Under the pieces are notes generated by a model that did no database searches, was not told the DNA's origin, and worked only from the letters and a program-made list of their open reading frames with translations. Shown here piece after piece: positions 33,549-45,327 of a stretch of 64,000 nucleotides of DNA; the first letter of the stretch is position 1, and every line of letters begins with the position of its first letter. Source of the DNA: Prillingera fragicola (taxonomy: Eukaryota > Basidiomycota > Tremellomycetes > Trichosporonales > Trichosporonaceae). The DNA is taken from NCBI GenBank assembly GCA_002335605.1, contig BEDY01000012.1:1-64000 (forward strand), given 5' to 3'. Position numbers and translations under genes: made by a program.

Positions 33549-36004
33549 ATGAAGAACCTCCGTCGCTCGCTGAATAGCAATGGCCATCATGGCCATGGCT
33601 CCAATGGTGGACATGCTTCTCAACCCAGTGCAGGGGCCCATCACACCAATGGCCCAATCACACCTCCGGGAACGGTCGGGCCGGCTGCCAGCGCGTTCTC
33701 CAACCCTCTGTCGAGGCCAACGGAAAAGGTCGCACCTCCACAAAAGGTCATCAAGGCGCTTGCATCGCATCGCAGCACAAACCCCCAAGAGTTGAGCTAT
33801 ACCAAGGGCGACTTTTGGTACGTGACTGGCGAGCGCGAAGGCTGGTACGAGGCACTCAGTGAGTAGATTGCCAGTCGCCACCCTCCCATCTAACAGCTGC
33901 AGACCCCATAACGGGCTCGCGTGGTCTGGTACCAAAGAGTGACTTTGAAGAGTTTGTCAAGGGTGGCCGCCAGGCATCAGGACCTCCTGGACCACCTGGG
34001 CAACCTGGCCCACCGATTCCCGCGCAAACGCCATCGCCAGTCGCGCCGACATCTGACCAGTATGTATCCGAACCTGCGCCAGCATGGGCAAGACTGCCGG
34101 AGACATGAGCTGACTTGATTTTCAGCGTACGGTCGCACTCCAAGACACACTCCCAGACGCACTCCCAGTCCCACTCCCAGGGCCACCACAGCGCCGGGGG
34201 TAGGTCTCCGACTATGGCTGCGCCGCTTGCCTCGCCCTCTCATAAGCGTCCAACCCAGCCGTGAGTCCCAAATATTTAAGGTGTAACTGACCACCCAGGT
34301 TGTATGCCATTGTCCAGTACGACTTTCATGCTGAGCGTCCCGACGAACTGGAGGCCAAGGCAGGCGAGGCCATTGTTGTTATAGCGCAGAGCAACCACGA
34401 GTGGTGAGTGAAGACGAGTTGATCACAGAGTGACCTCCAGGTTTGTCGCCAAACCAATCGGTCGACTGGGTGGACCCGGCCTCATCCCCGTCGCGTTCGT
34501 TGAAATCCGCGACCCTGTCACTGGCAAGCCTGTGGATGTGTTCCCGTCGTCCATTCCTCAAGTGGAGGAATGGAAGAAGGCAACTGCAGAGTACAAGGCC
34601 GCGGCCATTCCCTTGGGACGGTTCGATCTGCCTCCCGACCAGCGAGTGCCCAACTCACCGTATGCCCCGGCACCGCCAACGCAGACTGGCGGACAGATGG
34701 AGTCGCACGACTCCCAGAGGACGCCGACGGCGCCAGGGCGTTCGACGTCGCCAACTAGCACCTCTCGCGGACAGCTTTCTCGCAGCGAATCACACCTGAC
34801 GGCGAGCACCGGCTACCGCCCAGAACAGGATCTCATGTTGCCCCCAGGAGAACTCGTCCAGCTTGGCGTGCCCTCCTTCCACAACGAATCAGGCAATTAC
34901 TGGTTCCGCCTTCACGCTGCGTTCATGCCAGATGACAAGACGCAACCAGCATACACGCTCATCCTCTATCGCACCTACGAGGACTTTTACGAGTTCCAGA
35001 TTACCTTGCTGGACACTTTCCCGACCGAGGCGGGCCGCCCGAGGCCAGGAGAAGAGGACCGATCGCCCCCTCCACGGATTCTGCCCTACATGCCTGGCCC
35101 AGTTGACGAGGCCATTGACGACGAGCTCACCGAGTACCGTCGCGACGAGCTGGATGCGTATGTGCACGCGTTGCTCGACCTTCGGCCACAAAACTCGGGC
35201 TACATTCTGCGCCACGAGCTCATTCGCAATTTCTTCGCTGCCAAGGATGGCGACTATTGTGAGGAGACTTCGCGCAGCGAGGCCATTGAGGAGTTGCAGG
35301 AGCGTATGGGCGACGTGTCATTCGAGAGCGGACCTCCTTCTTCGGCGGCGTCAGCGAATGCCGTGCACCATGCACCGTACGGCAATCGCTCTGACGGGTT
35401 GGTTCATGGGGGGCAGCAGTCGCAGCCTAGCGATCAGTATGGCTACGGGGGTCACAACCGTAACCCTAGCGCCAACCAGTCTGGACCCATGGCACATGAG
35501 GCGCAGCCATCCAGCCATGCCCGTACCGCCAGCAACAACGCGGCCCCGACATTGCCAGCACTCGGTTCCAACAATGCTGGTGGTGGTGGCTCCTGGGCAA
35601 CGTCTCCCATGGCCGCGTCCAACAGCGCATTTGCCAACCACGCTCCTGTTCCGGCTGCCGCGTCCACGCTGGCACCATCCTCAGCCATTCCGCCTTCTGC
35701 TGCCCATCCTCGTGCTGCCCCCGCTCCGGGCGCTGCGTTCATCAAGATCAAGATCTATGACCGCGCGACGGACGACCTCATCGCGCTCCGCGTACACCCT
35801 GCGGTCACGTACGCCGAGCTGCTCGACAAGGTGCGCGCACGTCTGGGCCCCGATGTCAGTGTCTTGCAGTACCGCGTCGGGGGCGCCAACGGGCCTGTCA
35901 TGGTCGGCGGATCGGCACCATGTCGCCAGATCCACGACGACCGCGATCTTGCAGAGTGGATGTCGATCGAGGACCAGAAGCTGGTCCTGTATGCCGAGCA
36001 GTGA
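33549..36004 (+). CDS. BEM1: BEM1 cell-polarity scaffold (SH3-SH3-PX-PB1)
   Basis: Bem1 ties the Cdc42 exchange factor Cdc24 to Cdc42 effectors at polarity sites. Exons are 33549-33858, 33903-34059, 34126-34260, 34299-34403 and 34441-36004, giving 756 aa. SH3-1 covers about 65-122 (KALASHRSTNPQELSYTKGD, WYEALN). A collagen-like Pro/Gly run (GPPGPPGQPGPP) and a His-Ser-Gln repeat follow. SH3-2 covers about 200-265 (YAIVQYDFHAERPDELEAKA). The PX domain covers about 345-475 (YTLILYRTYEDFYEFQITLL and a Pro-rich loop LPYMPGP). The C-terminal PB1 begins FIKIKIYDRATDDLIALRV and would bind Cdc24. The domain order is that of Bem1. Spliced introns have CTGAC or CTAAC branch-like sites. Confidence 0.95.
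34136..34183 (+). repeat. 12-bp coding repeat in BEM1 (His-Ser-Gln/Lys-Thr/Ser)
   Basis: Four imperfect copies of a 12-mer beginning CACTCC encode SHSKTHSQTHSQSHSQGHH. It sits in the linker between the two SH3 domains. Confidence 0.75.
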
Positions 36005-36328
36005 GGAGGAGGAGGGACGTTGCTGTTGAACGGACACGGCAACGGGAGGGTGATGATGAACCGGACGAACTTGGAATGTTGCACGTAGCTAGTGGTATGA
36101 TACAGTAGGTCAGTGGTCATTGGCGCCCAGTAATTCCGGTATGTATGTGCTTGCTTGGCGAGATAAATGTGGGTGCTGTGCGTGACATGTAATCCATCAT
36201 GCCCTGTCGAATGTACACATTGCTTTTTGCTATCTAGGGGGCAGACCAAGTGACAAGTGACACGGTCAATGCACTCTCTCAGTGCTAGGCTACTGCTGCT
36301 GCTACTCTGAAAACACCCGGCCGACCTC
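36005..36328. other. Convergent 3' spacer
   Basis: 324 bp between the stops of BEM1 and the gene at 36.3-38 kb. Presumed terminators; no other feature seen. Confidence 0.45.
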
Positions 36329-37977
36329 CTACTGGCCCTGCTGGTACGACCCGCCGTACACCTGTCCCTGCCCTGCAGTGTAACCGTAGGCCTGCGTGCC
36401 GTCGTACTGTCCTTCGTACGAGCCATAGGCCCGGTCGTCGTCGTCGTGGGTGCCCGAATGCATCTGCATCTCGATGGGCAGCTGCATGCCCATCTCGAGC
36501 TCGTCCATCTGACCGGCGGCGGCGTTGGCGGCGGCCATGGCCTGCTGCACCATGTTGACGTCGAGCGCTGCTGCGTCTGCCTCGGCGGTGCTGGCGGCGG
36601 GGGCTTGCTCGGTGGAGGCGCTGGCTCCGACAGCCGCTGAAGACGAACCAAGGTCAAGGCCAGTGAGGCCTGATGCTGATGATGGCTCGGCCTCGCCGAG
36701 GTTGTATGCGGGCTGGGCGTAGGCGGCAGCTCCGTAGTCGTACTCCTCCTCCTCGGGCTTCTTCTTCTCGCTCTTCCTCCTCGCCTGGCCATTGCTCTTC
36801 CTTGGCCTCTTGTTGGGCGGCTGGCCATCGCTGACACCAGTCGACGACATCGAGACCTTGATACCGGGGTGTCCCTGCGCAAGGGCGGCGGCGGCGGCTG
36901 CCTTGTGCACAGCAGTGGCCATAGCCTCATTCTCCTTCTGCTGCTGAGCCATGGCCTCCTCCTGCTTCATGCCGCGACCCTGGAATCCGCCGTTTTCGAA
37001 TCGCCAAAGGTGGTTTTGGCGGATGCGCCAGCCGGCAATGCAGCCTTGGTTGAGCTTTTCGTAGTACATGTCCGCACCCTTGCGTGCGAGATAAGTGCGA
37101 ACGCGGTGAGCCGAGCAGCGGCCCTCGTCTCCATCCCACTCCTCGGGGTAGTGCTTGCGGATCCAGTTGACAATGTCGTTGGGTTTCTGTTGTTACAAAT
37201 TTACGAGCAGACGTTGAAATGACCAGCGTGTAATGATAATTCAAATGTCGCACAATGAAACAAGAAGGGCGCCGGTCAGCGAAGGATCGGCAAACGTTGC
37301 ATCAATACTCACAAGAGGCCAGTTGTCGTTGCCGTTGGAAAGCAGTGCACGACCTGGTTCGTCAGTATGCCCCTACATGTGCATCCAACGCCAGCTTTTG
37401 GGGAGTCACTGCAGCCTCATGTAGCGAGACAACAGTGTCTGTTATGAGCCACTACGTACCGATAAAGAGATTGACACTTGCGTTGGGCGGGGGCTAGCAC
37501 GTGGTGTCAGCGGCACTGCCACCTGCGTAATATTCCACCTCGGGTGCCACAAAGACTTACCGGAGGCCAGTTGGAGTTGGGCTGAGCAGCATTTGGGGGA
37601 GCAATCGCACGTAGCAGGCGCGCGGTAGGCGACCCGGGGGCATCGTCCGCAGCGGCGTCGAGAGCCTGGACGTCAATGCTGTCGTCGGTGGTGAACGGCA
37701 GAGGCGAGAAGTCGGTTGTGTGTGGATTGGGCGCCGAGGCAATTGATTCGGTTATGCCCATGGTCTCTCCAGGAGCGCGAATTGGGTAGGGGGTATCACG
37801 AGGGACCGCAAGGGTAGCTGGAGCGGCCGAAGACGATGCGGCACCGTTGGAATGGTGCGGCGGCGGCGGCAGGTCCGCCAGCTCGGGGTCAATGACGGGC
37901 TCCGAAGCCGCGGCCTGGCCCGCTCCGGTTGGGCTCTGATCCTTGGGAGTGTCGCGAGTGGAGGATGGGTCGGACAT
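36329..37977 (-). CDS. Uncharacterised nuclear-type protein with a possible winged-helix domain
   Basis: Not recognised as a named family. Exons 37977-37561, 37493-37460, 37353-37313 and 37186-36329 give 449 aa. Residues 1-135 are Pro/Ala/Asp-rich. Residues about 139-245 form a compact, Trp-rich block spread over four exons: PPNASVNLFIGRALLSNGND, KPNDIVNWIRKHYPEEWDGD, SAHRVRTYLARKGADMYYEK, GWRIRQNHLWRFENGGFQGR. Its helix-helix-strand rhythm is reminiscent of a divergent forkhead/winged-helix domain; this is inference. A basic cluster (NKRPRKSNGQARRKSEKKKP) looks like a nuclear localisation signal. The C-terminus is Ala/Gln/Tyr/Gly-rich, like a low-complexity activation domain. A transcription or chromatin role is likely but unproven. 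Confidence 0.78.
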
Positions 37978-38885
37978 TGTGTGTGAATGTGTGGGTGTGT
38001 TATAGAAGGGAAGGAGGGAGGGATGAGGAAAGGAAGGCCAAGTATTCAGTCCTTGTGGTAGAATGTGAGGCGAGAGGGTGGCCGTCGGGTGACCGCCTTT
38101 GGGGGTCGGTGAGTGGCGACGCGGGAAAAGAGGCCGACTCTTAAACTATACAGTAGAGTGACTGGTATCCGTTTGCGTCTGGTTGTTGGGGGGAGGGTGC
38201 TGATGGAGGATGGGTAGATTTGAATGACCAAGATGCAAAGTGGGCCAGGTGTGGTGGATAATGGCTTGTGAGCCCACGGCACCCAGCGTCCGTCCACTCT
38301 GCCTGCCTAGTCCCCGGAGGGAAGGTGGCATGGATTCGAAATTAGACTCCGCTGGGGGCGAGAATTGCCACATCGGGCAGGTGAATCCTTATGACACGAC
38401 ATTATCGCCCATGCAAGCTGGCCCTGCATATGGCCTCGAAACGACGACGAGGCATGTAGCGTTGCACAGCGTCAATGAACATGTTCTCAAAGACCGCAGA
38501 TGTTGGAAAGAGAGGACAAAGAAGCATATCTGGCAGCACAGTGAGGCTGCAGGATGCCAAGCGGGACCCAGTGCCACTCGCCACAGTGCCATTTCTTCAA
38601 AGTGTGGCTCTGCACAGACTCGCATACGAGGAGCGCGAGCTATACCTTCAAGCTATGCATATATTCCTCTGCGATGGCCAACGCTACTAGCAAGCTGCAC
38701 TCTTAGACTTTGGCTCTTCCTACGCACCCTCGGGCGGCGTTGAACGGACAAAAAGTACTGACCTCCCACCCAGGCCGGCCGCGTTGCAGGCACGCCTCCT
38801 GCCCCCGCCATTGCCGCTCACGCGCGCCGATTTCACCCATGTTGATATTGATACCGAGCCATCTTCCTTTTGTACATCCACCACA
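37978..38885. other. Divergent intergenic region
   Basis: 908 bp between the starts of the 36.3-38 kb gene and the BCL7-like gene. Frames are short and unconvincing. No strong motif was seen. Confidence 0.4.
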
Positions 38886-40122
38886 ATGTCAAACGGTAAG
38901 CCACAGCGCCCACGCAACGCAGCTGACCCTCAGTCCGTCGCATCCAAGGCCGCTTTACAACAAATACTGCATCCGAGGCATACCAGCGCCAGCTGCTTGC
39001 ACCGTCAGTTGCTTCCTCGCGTCCACCAGTCAGGTATACTAACCATCCGCAGGGTAAAGCGGTTCAAGCGGGGCTGGACGACACCAGGCAACCTCCCCGA
39101 GGGCAGCACGTTTAGGGTGAGCTATGCGTGGCTCAATTCCATAAACCGAGCTGACGTCGTCGCAGGTGTGCAAGTGGATCCGCATTGACGAGGTGAGCCG
39201 ACGACTCCTCCCTGGTCCAACCACTGACCTTCCCCAGACCGCCTCTACACCATTCCAAGACGACGAGGACGACGACGTCGAGGCCGAAGAGGGAGCAGAC
39301 GAAGAGGACGAGGACAAGGAAGATGGCGACGAGACCGAGGCTACCGAGCCGCCAACAGCGACAGCGACGCCAGCAGCAGTTCGCGCCGTCTTGGGAGCCG
39401 ATACACCAGCAGACGGTACACCCGTCCCAGACTCGCTGCCGGTACCCCTGCCCGTGGCCACCACCACCGACATGGAGGTAGAGACCCCAGCCGCCCCCGC
39501 TGCCGACACCCCAGCAGTCGGAACCCCCGCTCTCGACACCCCGGCTGTTGGCACGCCCGCCATCGAGACCTCGGAGGCCGGCACCCCAGCGCTCGAGACT
39601 CCCGCCGCCGCGACCCCGGCAGACGACTCGATGGTCGTCGAGCCTGTAGTCGAGGCAGAGCCCAGCCCTGCTGCGCCTCCCGCCGAGACCGCCGTCGATG
39701 CGGCCCCCGCAACAGCCACCCCGGATGTGCCAGCCACAGCGTCGCCAGCCCCCCCCGTCGTGGAGGAGGTGGAGGAGTCGACCGTACCCGCTACCGAGGA
39801 TGCGGAGGAGTCCGTTGTCGAGCCTGAAGCTGAGCCTGCGGTGGAGACCGCGGCCGTCGAGGAGCCGGTGATCGCCGAGGAGCCTGCTCCGGCTGCGAGT
39901 GACGCGATGGAGGTTGACGAACCTGCCCCCGCGCTTGCTGTAGAGGAGGTCGCTGAAGTGCCCGCGTCGGCCGCTGAAGCTGCGCAGCCTAGCCCCGCAG
40001 CACCTGCTGTTGTCGAGGAGGGGGGTGAGGAGGCGACTGAGGAGACAGCTGTTGAAGCAGCGGCGGGGGACGTCGCCGAGGACGAGGGCGCGGCCTCGAC
40101 TCCAGTCGTCCCTGAAGCTTAA
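38886..40122 (+). CDS. BCL7-like acidic protein with Thr-Pro-Ala repeat
   Basis: Exons 38886-38895, 38934-39003, 39053-39116, 39166-39192 and 39238-40122 give 351 aa. The first exon is only 10 nt (ATGTCAAACG). The N-terminal 60 residues (MSNVRRIQGRFTTNTASEAY, VKRFKRGWTTPGNLPEGSTF, RVCKWIRIDE) resemble the BCL7 N-terminal domain, in which a basic helix precedes a W-x-x-x-G-[DN]-S/T-[LF]-R-[IV]-x-K-W core. BCL7 proteins are SWI/SNF (BAF) subunits contacting the nucleosome acidic patch. The rest is highly acidic and Ala/Pro/Glu/Val-rich. About eight pentapeptides of the type [DGE]TPA[VLIA] lie at about 39495-39620. The BCL7 link is inference from the motif; the gene model is supported by consistent phases at all four introns. 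Confidence 0.75.
39495..39620 (+). repeat. Pentapeptide-coding repeat, [DGE]TPA[VLIA]
   Basis: Roughly eight 15-bp units encoding DTPAV, GTPAL, DTPAV, GTPAI, ETSEA, GTPAL, ETPAA, ATPAD. Codons vary between units, so the peptide rather than the DNA is what is held constant. Confidence 0.7.
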
Positions 40123-40249
40123 TACGCAGGGCGTAGGATGTTTGTAGCGCTGCATTGATATGTATGGTATCACTGCAGAAAATCGGTTCGAGGACTAGTA
40201 CAAGATGTTCACATTACGGGTTACAACAAGCCTCGCCGACGGCAAGTAC

Positions 40250-43200
40250 TCAGACGCTATCATCGTGGAGGCTAGAACCGAGGCTGGGGCGCTCGACGAG
40301 CACTGGGATTGAGCTGGGAGTGGATCCCAGCTCGTCAAAGTCATCGTCCCGATCGAGCACCTCTTCAGCGTCGCGGCCCAGGTCGTCAAATTGCTCTGCT
40401 GGAGACCTCCCGAGGCGCTCCGAGATCACACTGGCCGTCGTCTTGGGCGGCATGCGAGACGGGATGTCAATGGGGAAGGCCGCTGCGGGTGTCCCCAAGC
40501 TGGTTCCGCGCATTGGAAGTGCTTTGGCCTTGACATGCTCCGGTGATGCCCGCAGATAATCCTCAGAGGACTCTGCTGCTTGGACGTCGGGCTTGGTTGC
40601 CAGAGCCTTGATCTCAGTGGCGTCATGCTCCGTGAGCTTGACGACTTCGAGCTTGGCTGGCCACTCTTTCGACTCCGCCGCCTCAAGTTTGACTGGCAAC
40701 GCCTTAGACCCGGGGACGTCCGGCTTGGCTGGCAGTTCCGCTGCCTCGGCGGCCTGGAGATCCTCCCGGACTTCATCTTTGTCCGGCACAGGCGGCGCAG
40801 TATCCTCTGCACGGGAGACATCGTCATGGATGGGCTCGTCGTCGGACTGGACATCGACAGCGGCCGGAGACAGCTCTTCTGTCGCCGGAGCACGTGCCTC
40901 GGCTTCTTCAAGCTCTGAGGAAGAAGGTGCCGGCGCGTCTGCTGTTTCAGAAGGAATATCTGTCTCCGAGAGCAAATCAGTCGAACGCGGCGTAGAAGCT
41001 GTAGCAGTGTCTTTCGACTTGAGGGTCGCATTCTGTCCAATAGTGGCGTCCGAGGCTTGATGCTCGACACCAGCGGGCCGTGGTGTTCCAGTCTTGGACG
41101 ACAAAGGAACAGCGCCCACATAAGAGTGAGTCGAGCGCGGTTGCGAGATACGACCAAACTCGTCCACTTCCTCGACATCGCCGCTGACGGGGGCCGCGGG
41201 GGCGGTCATGCTGGCCTCGAGGTCGTCGTCACTAGCCTCGCTCTCGGAGAATTGCTCAGAGACACTCTCCAGAGCGCCATCCTCATCCTCACTCCACATC
41301 GGAGGCTCGTCCTGGACGTTGAAGATTTTGTATGGAAGCTACCCTGTCAGCATGCATTCTCAGACTGCGAGCAAACATACCTTGGCGATGCGTTCGCAGA
41401 AATCGTCAAACTCGGCTTCAGTCTGGCACAGGAAGCCCAGGAGCATGCTAGGGTCAAGGCCAGAAAGCGGCAACTTCTTGACCTTGTCACAGTGGAAGGT
41501 GCGCAACGCCTGGTCTGGGTAGGCCGAGGCATACCAGCTCGTCTGCGAATCAACCGGGAGGCCGGAGAACGAGTCGTTCGTGGACGAGGTAGAACTGGTC
41601 GTTGAATGTGCCGTAGGGCGCGCGGGCGATGGCGATGGGTGCGGTGAACGCTGCGGTGCGCTTAGCGTCGGCGTCGTTGGGGTACCCAGCTCAGAATCCA
41701 CGGGTGCTACTTCCGGTACGATGCGCAGCGGTTGGGTAGCTGTGAGGCGTCGCTTGTGCTTGGGTTGAGGTGGCCACTCGCTCACATTGGAGGTGTCATC
41801 GACATTGACAACATCCAACACGGGTACGGAGACGGAGGAGCCGCTAAAGCTAGCATTTGGGGCAGCCCCGGTCTCCTCCTCTTCGTCTTCTGATTCATCA
41901 GACTCCTGCTCCAACTGGGCAAGACCACGGATAGTCATGCTTGCCCGAATGGACGGCTTGGAGGCAGCTTTTGGCGCCTCTTCTTTTGACGACTCCTTCG
42001 TAGGTGTGGCAACAGAGGCCGGCGGGACCTTTAGAGGCACCGCGTTGCGCGTAAAGTGAGGGTCGAGGTAGAACAGCGAGTTGGCCTGCGACGCAACAAA
42101 GTAGTACGAAGACGAGGGGCGACCTCCCGCAATACCAACAGACTGGGGGAAGGTGAACAGCTCCTTGATCGAGTCAAAGTAGATGGGGTTGACACCGTCC
42201 AAACCGAGACGAAGGCCGATAAGAATAAGCACAGCCTTGCCTCCCCAAACTGTTCGGTGAATGGAGTTTGGCCTGGGCTTTGATGTGGCAGTTCCACCTG
42301 GCACCCACGACTCGGACGAAATGTTGGACGCGGTATACACATCTGTGCGATAGATGGTGCCGTCGACGGCTGTTGCGACGGACAGACCGCAGATGGGGAA
42401 GGAGTTGGCCAGCGTCTTCAGAGCCCCGGCCGCCGTACTCGGTCCAAACCACTCGCCCACTTCCTTGCCGAGCTCCTTTCCGATCAAAGCCATCCGATGC
42501 ACGCTAAACGGACATAGCGGGGAGGGGTCGTCGAGGAACCAGGACAGCAAACGGACATAGGTCGCGTATGCCTCCAGTTCCGCCAACTCGAGTGACGTCT
42601 GCGGCTTCGTGGTGGGCTTTTGCTGCGAGAGTCGCCAATCACGGCCCAGGTGAAGATGAATCAGCGCATTCGCGAGCATACTCTGGCCTGTGCGAAGCAT
42701 ACACCCCCAGCCTGCGTCGCTGGTGAGTCCCCGCTCCTCCTTGTTCCACGCCCATGGGGTGTTGGACAGCCGCGACGGCGCCGTGGCATTGTGAGGCACA
42801 GAGTGCCCGTTGCCAGCTTCGGATGAGCTAAAGGCGCCAAAGTAGGATTCGGGGTTGGGCAGAAGAACGTCTTGGGACAGGGTGAGAATCGGGGCATACT
42901 GTGATCGATACGTGCACCAGACGCGCGAGCGGAAATCGTCATAGACTGCGTCGTCAGATTTGCACAACCCGGAACGGACAAACTTACATTGATCAGGCCA
43001 GCTGAGAACTTCCTTCTGTGGCGGGCGGTTTCTTGAGCGGCCCGAGGCCGAGTCCGGAGGGGGCGTCGACGGCTCCGCATTGGCCTGCTGAGCGAGGTTC
43101 ATGGATGACCCAAAGAACTGGCCAAACTTGGTTGGCGGGGCCGACGAGTAGGTTGCGCTAGAGTCCTTGAGACGGTTGGTCCATGATGGTGCTGGTGGAG

Positions 43201-44425
43201 GAGCAAGTTCGTTGCGTGAGCCAGGGGTGCCTTGCTCGCTCTCAAACGAGTCCTCCGAGCCGTCGGGTGTCCAGCCGGGGTGACCAACTCCCATGACCCA
43301 CATGGTGTCTTGACAACGATCCGGTTGTGCGTCAGAATCCAGGAGATAACGCATCCCTCCAACGGCCTTGTTACGCGCAGCACTGAAGAAGGACGCCGCC
43401 GCCGATGGTCCTTTACGGAGCGGCGAGGGTGGGGCGGCTTGTGGCGACTCGACCTGAGAGGACGGTGACCCGTCATTGGACGGCAGCAGATTTGAAAGCC
43501 ACGAGGACATGCGACTCGGTAATGTTTCTTGCCTTGCTCCCAATGAAGATGACACTGGAGCAGTCGCGGGCGGCTGGGAGCGTGCACCACCGTTTCCCGA
43601 GGCACCTAGCTGCTGGGCGCTCTCCCTATGACGCAGCTTTGGATGGTTTGAGGGCGGCCGCGATTGTGAATCCACGGGTTGGAACGAGCTAGGGGGAGGG
43701 TCTGCGGAGGACGAGGAGGTACGACGCAGCGAGAATGTGGGTGGGGGATGCCACGACGAGGGTTGCGACTCTGTGCTGGCACGGTGTGGTGGCGAGCCGC
43801 GCGTGCTCACTCGTGTTATGCTCCAATGTTTGGAACGAGTGGCGCTCATAGCAGTGTCCCCGGAGGCCGTGGATGAGAATGATGACTGGCGGACAGGACC
43901 AGATGGTGGGATGGGAAGCGTCGACGTCGACCCGCCAGTAGACGAGTCGTCCTGCTGCGAGTGTCCATTGGAACGACCAAAGAGACGAGACGTCTTCTTG
44001 GCCAGCGAGCGGCCCTTTGTCCGCTTCTTCTCGATGGGGACTGCCGTGGTTTCCGGTTCTGGCAAGGCGTGGACGGAAGAGCTGAGCGTGGACGCCTCCC
44101 GCCCAACGGACACGGTCGCGTTGACCTGGCCGTTGGTGGACATGCCCTCCACAAGCCACTCGTCATCGTCGTCCTCGTCGTCAAAGTCTTTCGTTGGTGT
44201 CGGCGTTGAGCGCCCGCGGTCCTTCTTGCGCAGAAACCCCAGCTTTTGCTGACGCTCCTTTCCCACCTTGCCGGAGCCGGCAGACGGGACTGCCTGTTCA
44301 TGAGACGCTGAAGCCATGCCACTGACGGTGGTTGAAGCAGAGGCCTTTGTGGGACCCCCACACAATGGATATGGTCCATCTCGCTTTGGCGATGGTGAAT
44401 CGCACGGCTGGCGATCACCCCTCAT
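40250..44425 (-). CDS. ATG4: Autophagy cysteine protease ATG4, with long extensions
   Basis: Atg4 cleaves the C-terminus of Atg8 and later frees it from phosphatidylethanolamine. Exons are 44425-42989, 42946-41381 and 41338-40250, giving 1363 aa if the first ATG is used; an alternative ATG at 44317 gives 1327 aa. The 42-nt intron at 42947-42988 is a multiple of three and stop-free, so read-through is possible, but its GTAAGT, CTGAC and CAG signals argue for splicing. The peptidase domain begins near 480: FYDDFRSRVWCTYRSQYAPI, then nucleophile Cys561 in TSDAGWGCMLRTGQ, and the Asp-Pro-His motif YLDPHFTRNAVPL. FCERIAKLPYKIFNVQDEPP closes it. About 480 disordered residues precede it and an acidic tail of about 350 follows, far beyond the 400-500 aa of yeast or animal Atg4. 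Long Atg4 forms are known in Tremellomycetes. Confidence 0.92.
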
Positions 44426-45327
44426 GATGGCTGCTTTGTGTCAGCTTACATATCGCCCCCGTTCGCCACCGCAGCGCAAGCGGCAGGTGGCCATGCCCCC
44501 CGTCACAGGGACACGTCGCCGGTACGCACATTAATGTGAAAGCCCTATCAAACTAATCACTGCGAGTGGATGCTTGGTTGCTGAGCAAGAGCACGGGGCC
44601 GGGCGGCGACGTGACGCGTCAAACGCCGCGGCCCTTGTGAGAGCGGGCACGGGCGTGGGACGAGGTGACAGCAGCTCCCGGTAGACGGAGGCCACTGAGA
44701 CGTCGTAGAGGGTGATGGCGGCCGCGTCTAGGTTGGCAGCGTGTGGTGTGTTGAGTGTGCTTTTGCTAGTTGAGCATCTACTTGGAGTGCACGAGTGATG
44801 GCGGTGGCGGCGGCAGTGAGCGCGTGAGTGTCCCCTTGTCCCTCAACGTCACAGTGGGAGAGAGATACAGGGCAGGCTTGCGGAGCTGCTGTGGCACGCC
44901 TAAACCCCTGGGTCACTCGGGGGCTCCACACTTTGACTGTCACGTGCATCCATCATTGTTGTTGATGTTGTACAGTGGAAGAGGCACCGCGACTGATATC
45001 TCTGCTTGATCAACAACCACTAGGCACCACCGTCTCGTCCATTCATCACGACACTTTGGCAGACCATGGACCATGTTGTGGGAAACACCGATGCAACATG
45101 AGAAAGCAGACAGAGAGACCACCCCTCAGGGCCCACAACGCAGCATCCCAGCGCCTCGTGCCTGATCTCACCGACATGCCCGAGACGCGGGCACGGAGAC
45201 TATAGACGCTCGATGCACATGCTGCTGCTGCTGCTGCTGCTGCCAGATCCAAGGATAGCTTGAAACGAATGTCATCCCATGGATCCCACAAGCAGCATCC
45301 CGCCATGCTGGAAACTATAGCGAATGT
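44426..45327. other. Divergent intergenic region with (GCT)n tract
   Basis: 902 bp between ATG4 and the secreted protein gene. It holds a palindrome TGACGCGTCA at 44612-44621 and a trinucleotide tract at 45221-45243. No supported gene. Confidence 0.45.
45221..45243 (+). repeat. GCT/CTG trinucleotide microsatellite
   Basis: Just over seven perfect GCT units, 85 bp upstream of the start codon of the secreted protein gene, probably in its promoter or leader. Confidence 0.9.

Noticed and set aside
39039..40173. Long minus-strand frames (232 and 346 codons)
   Set aside because: Antisense to the Thr-Pro-Ala repeat of the BCL7-like gene; the repeat makes all frames open.
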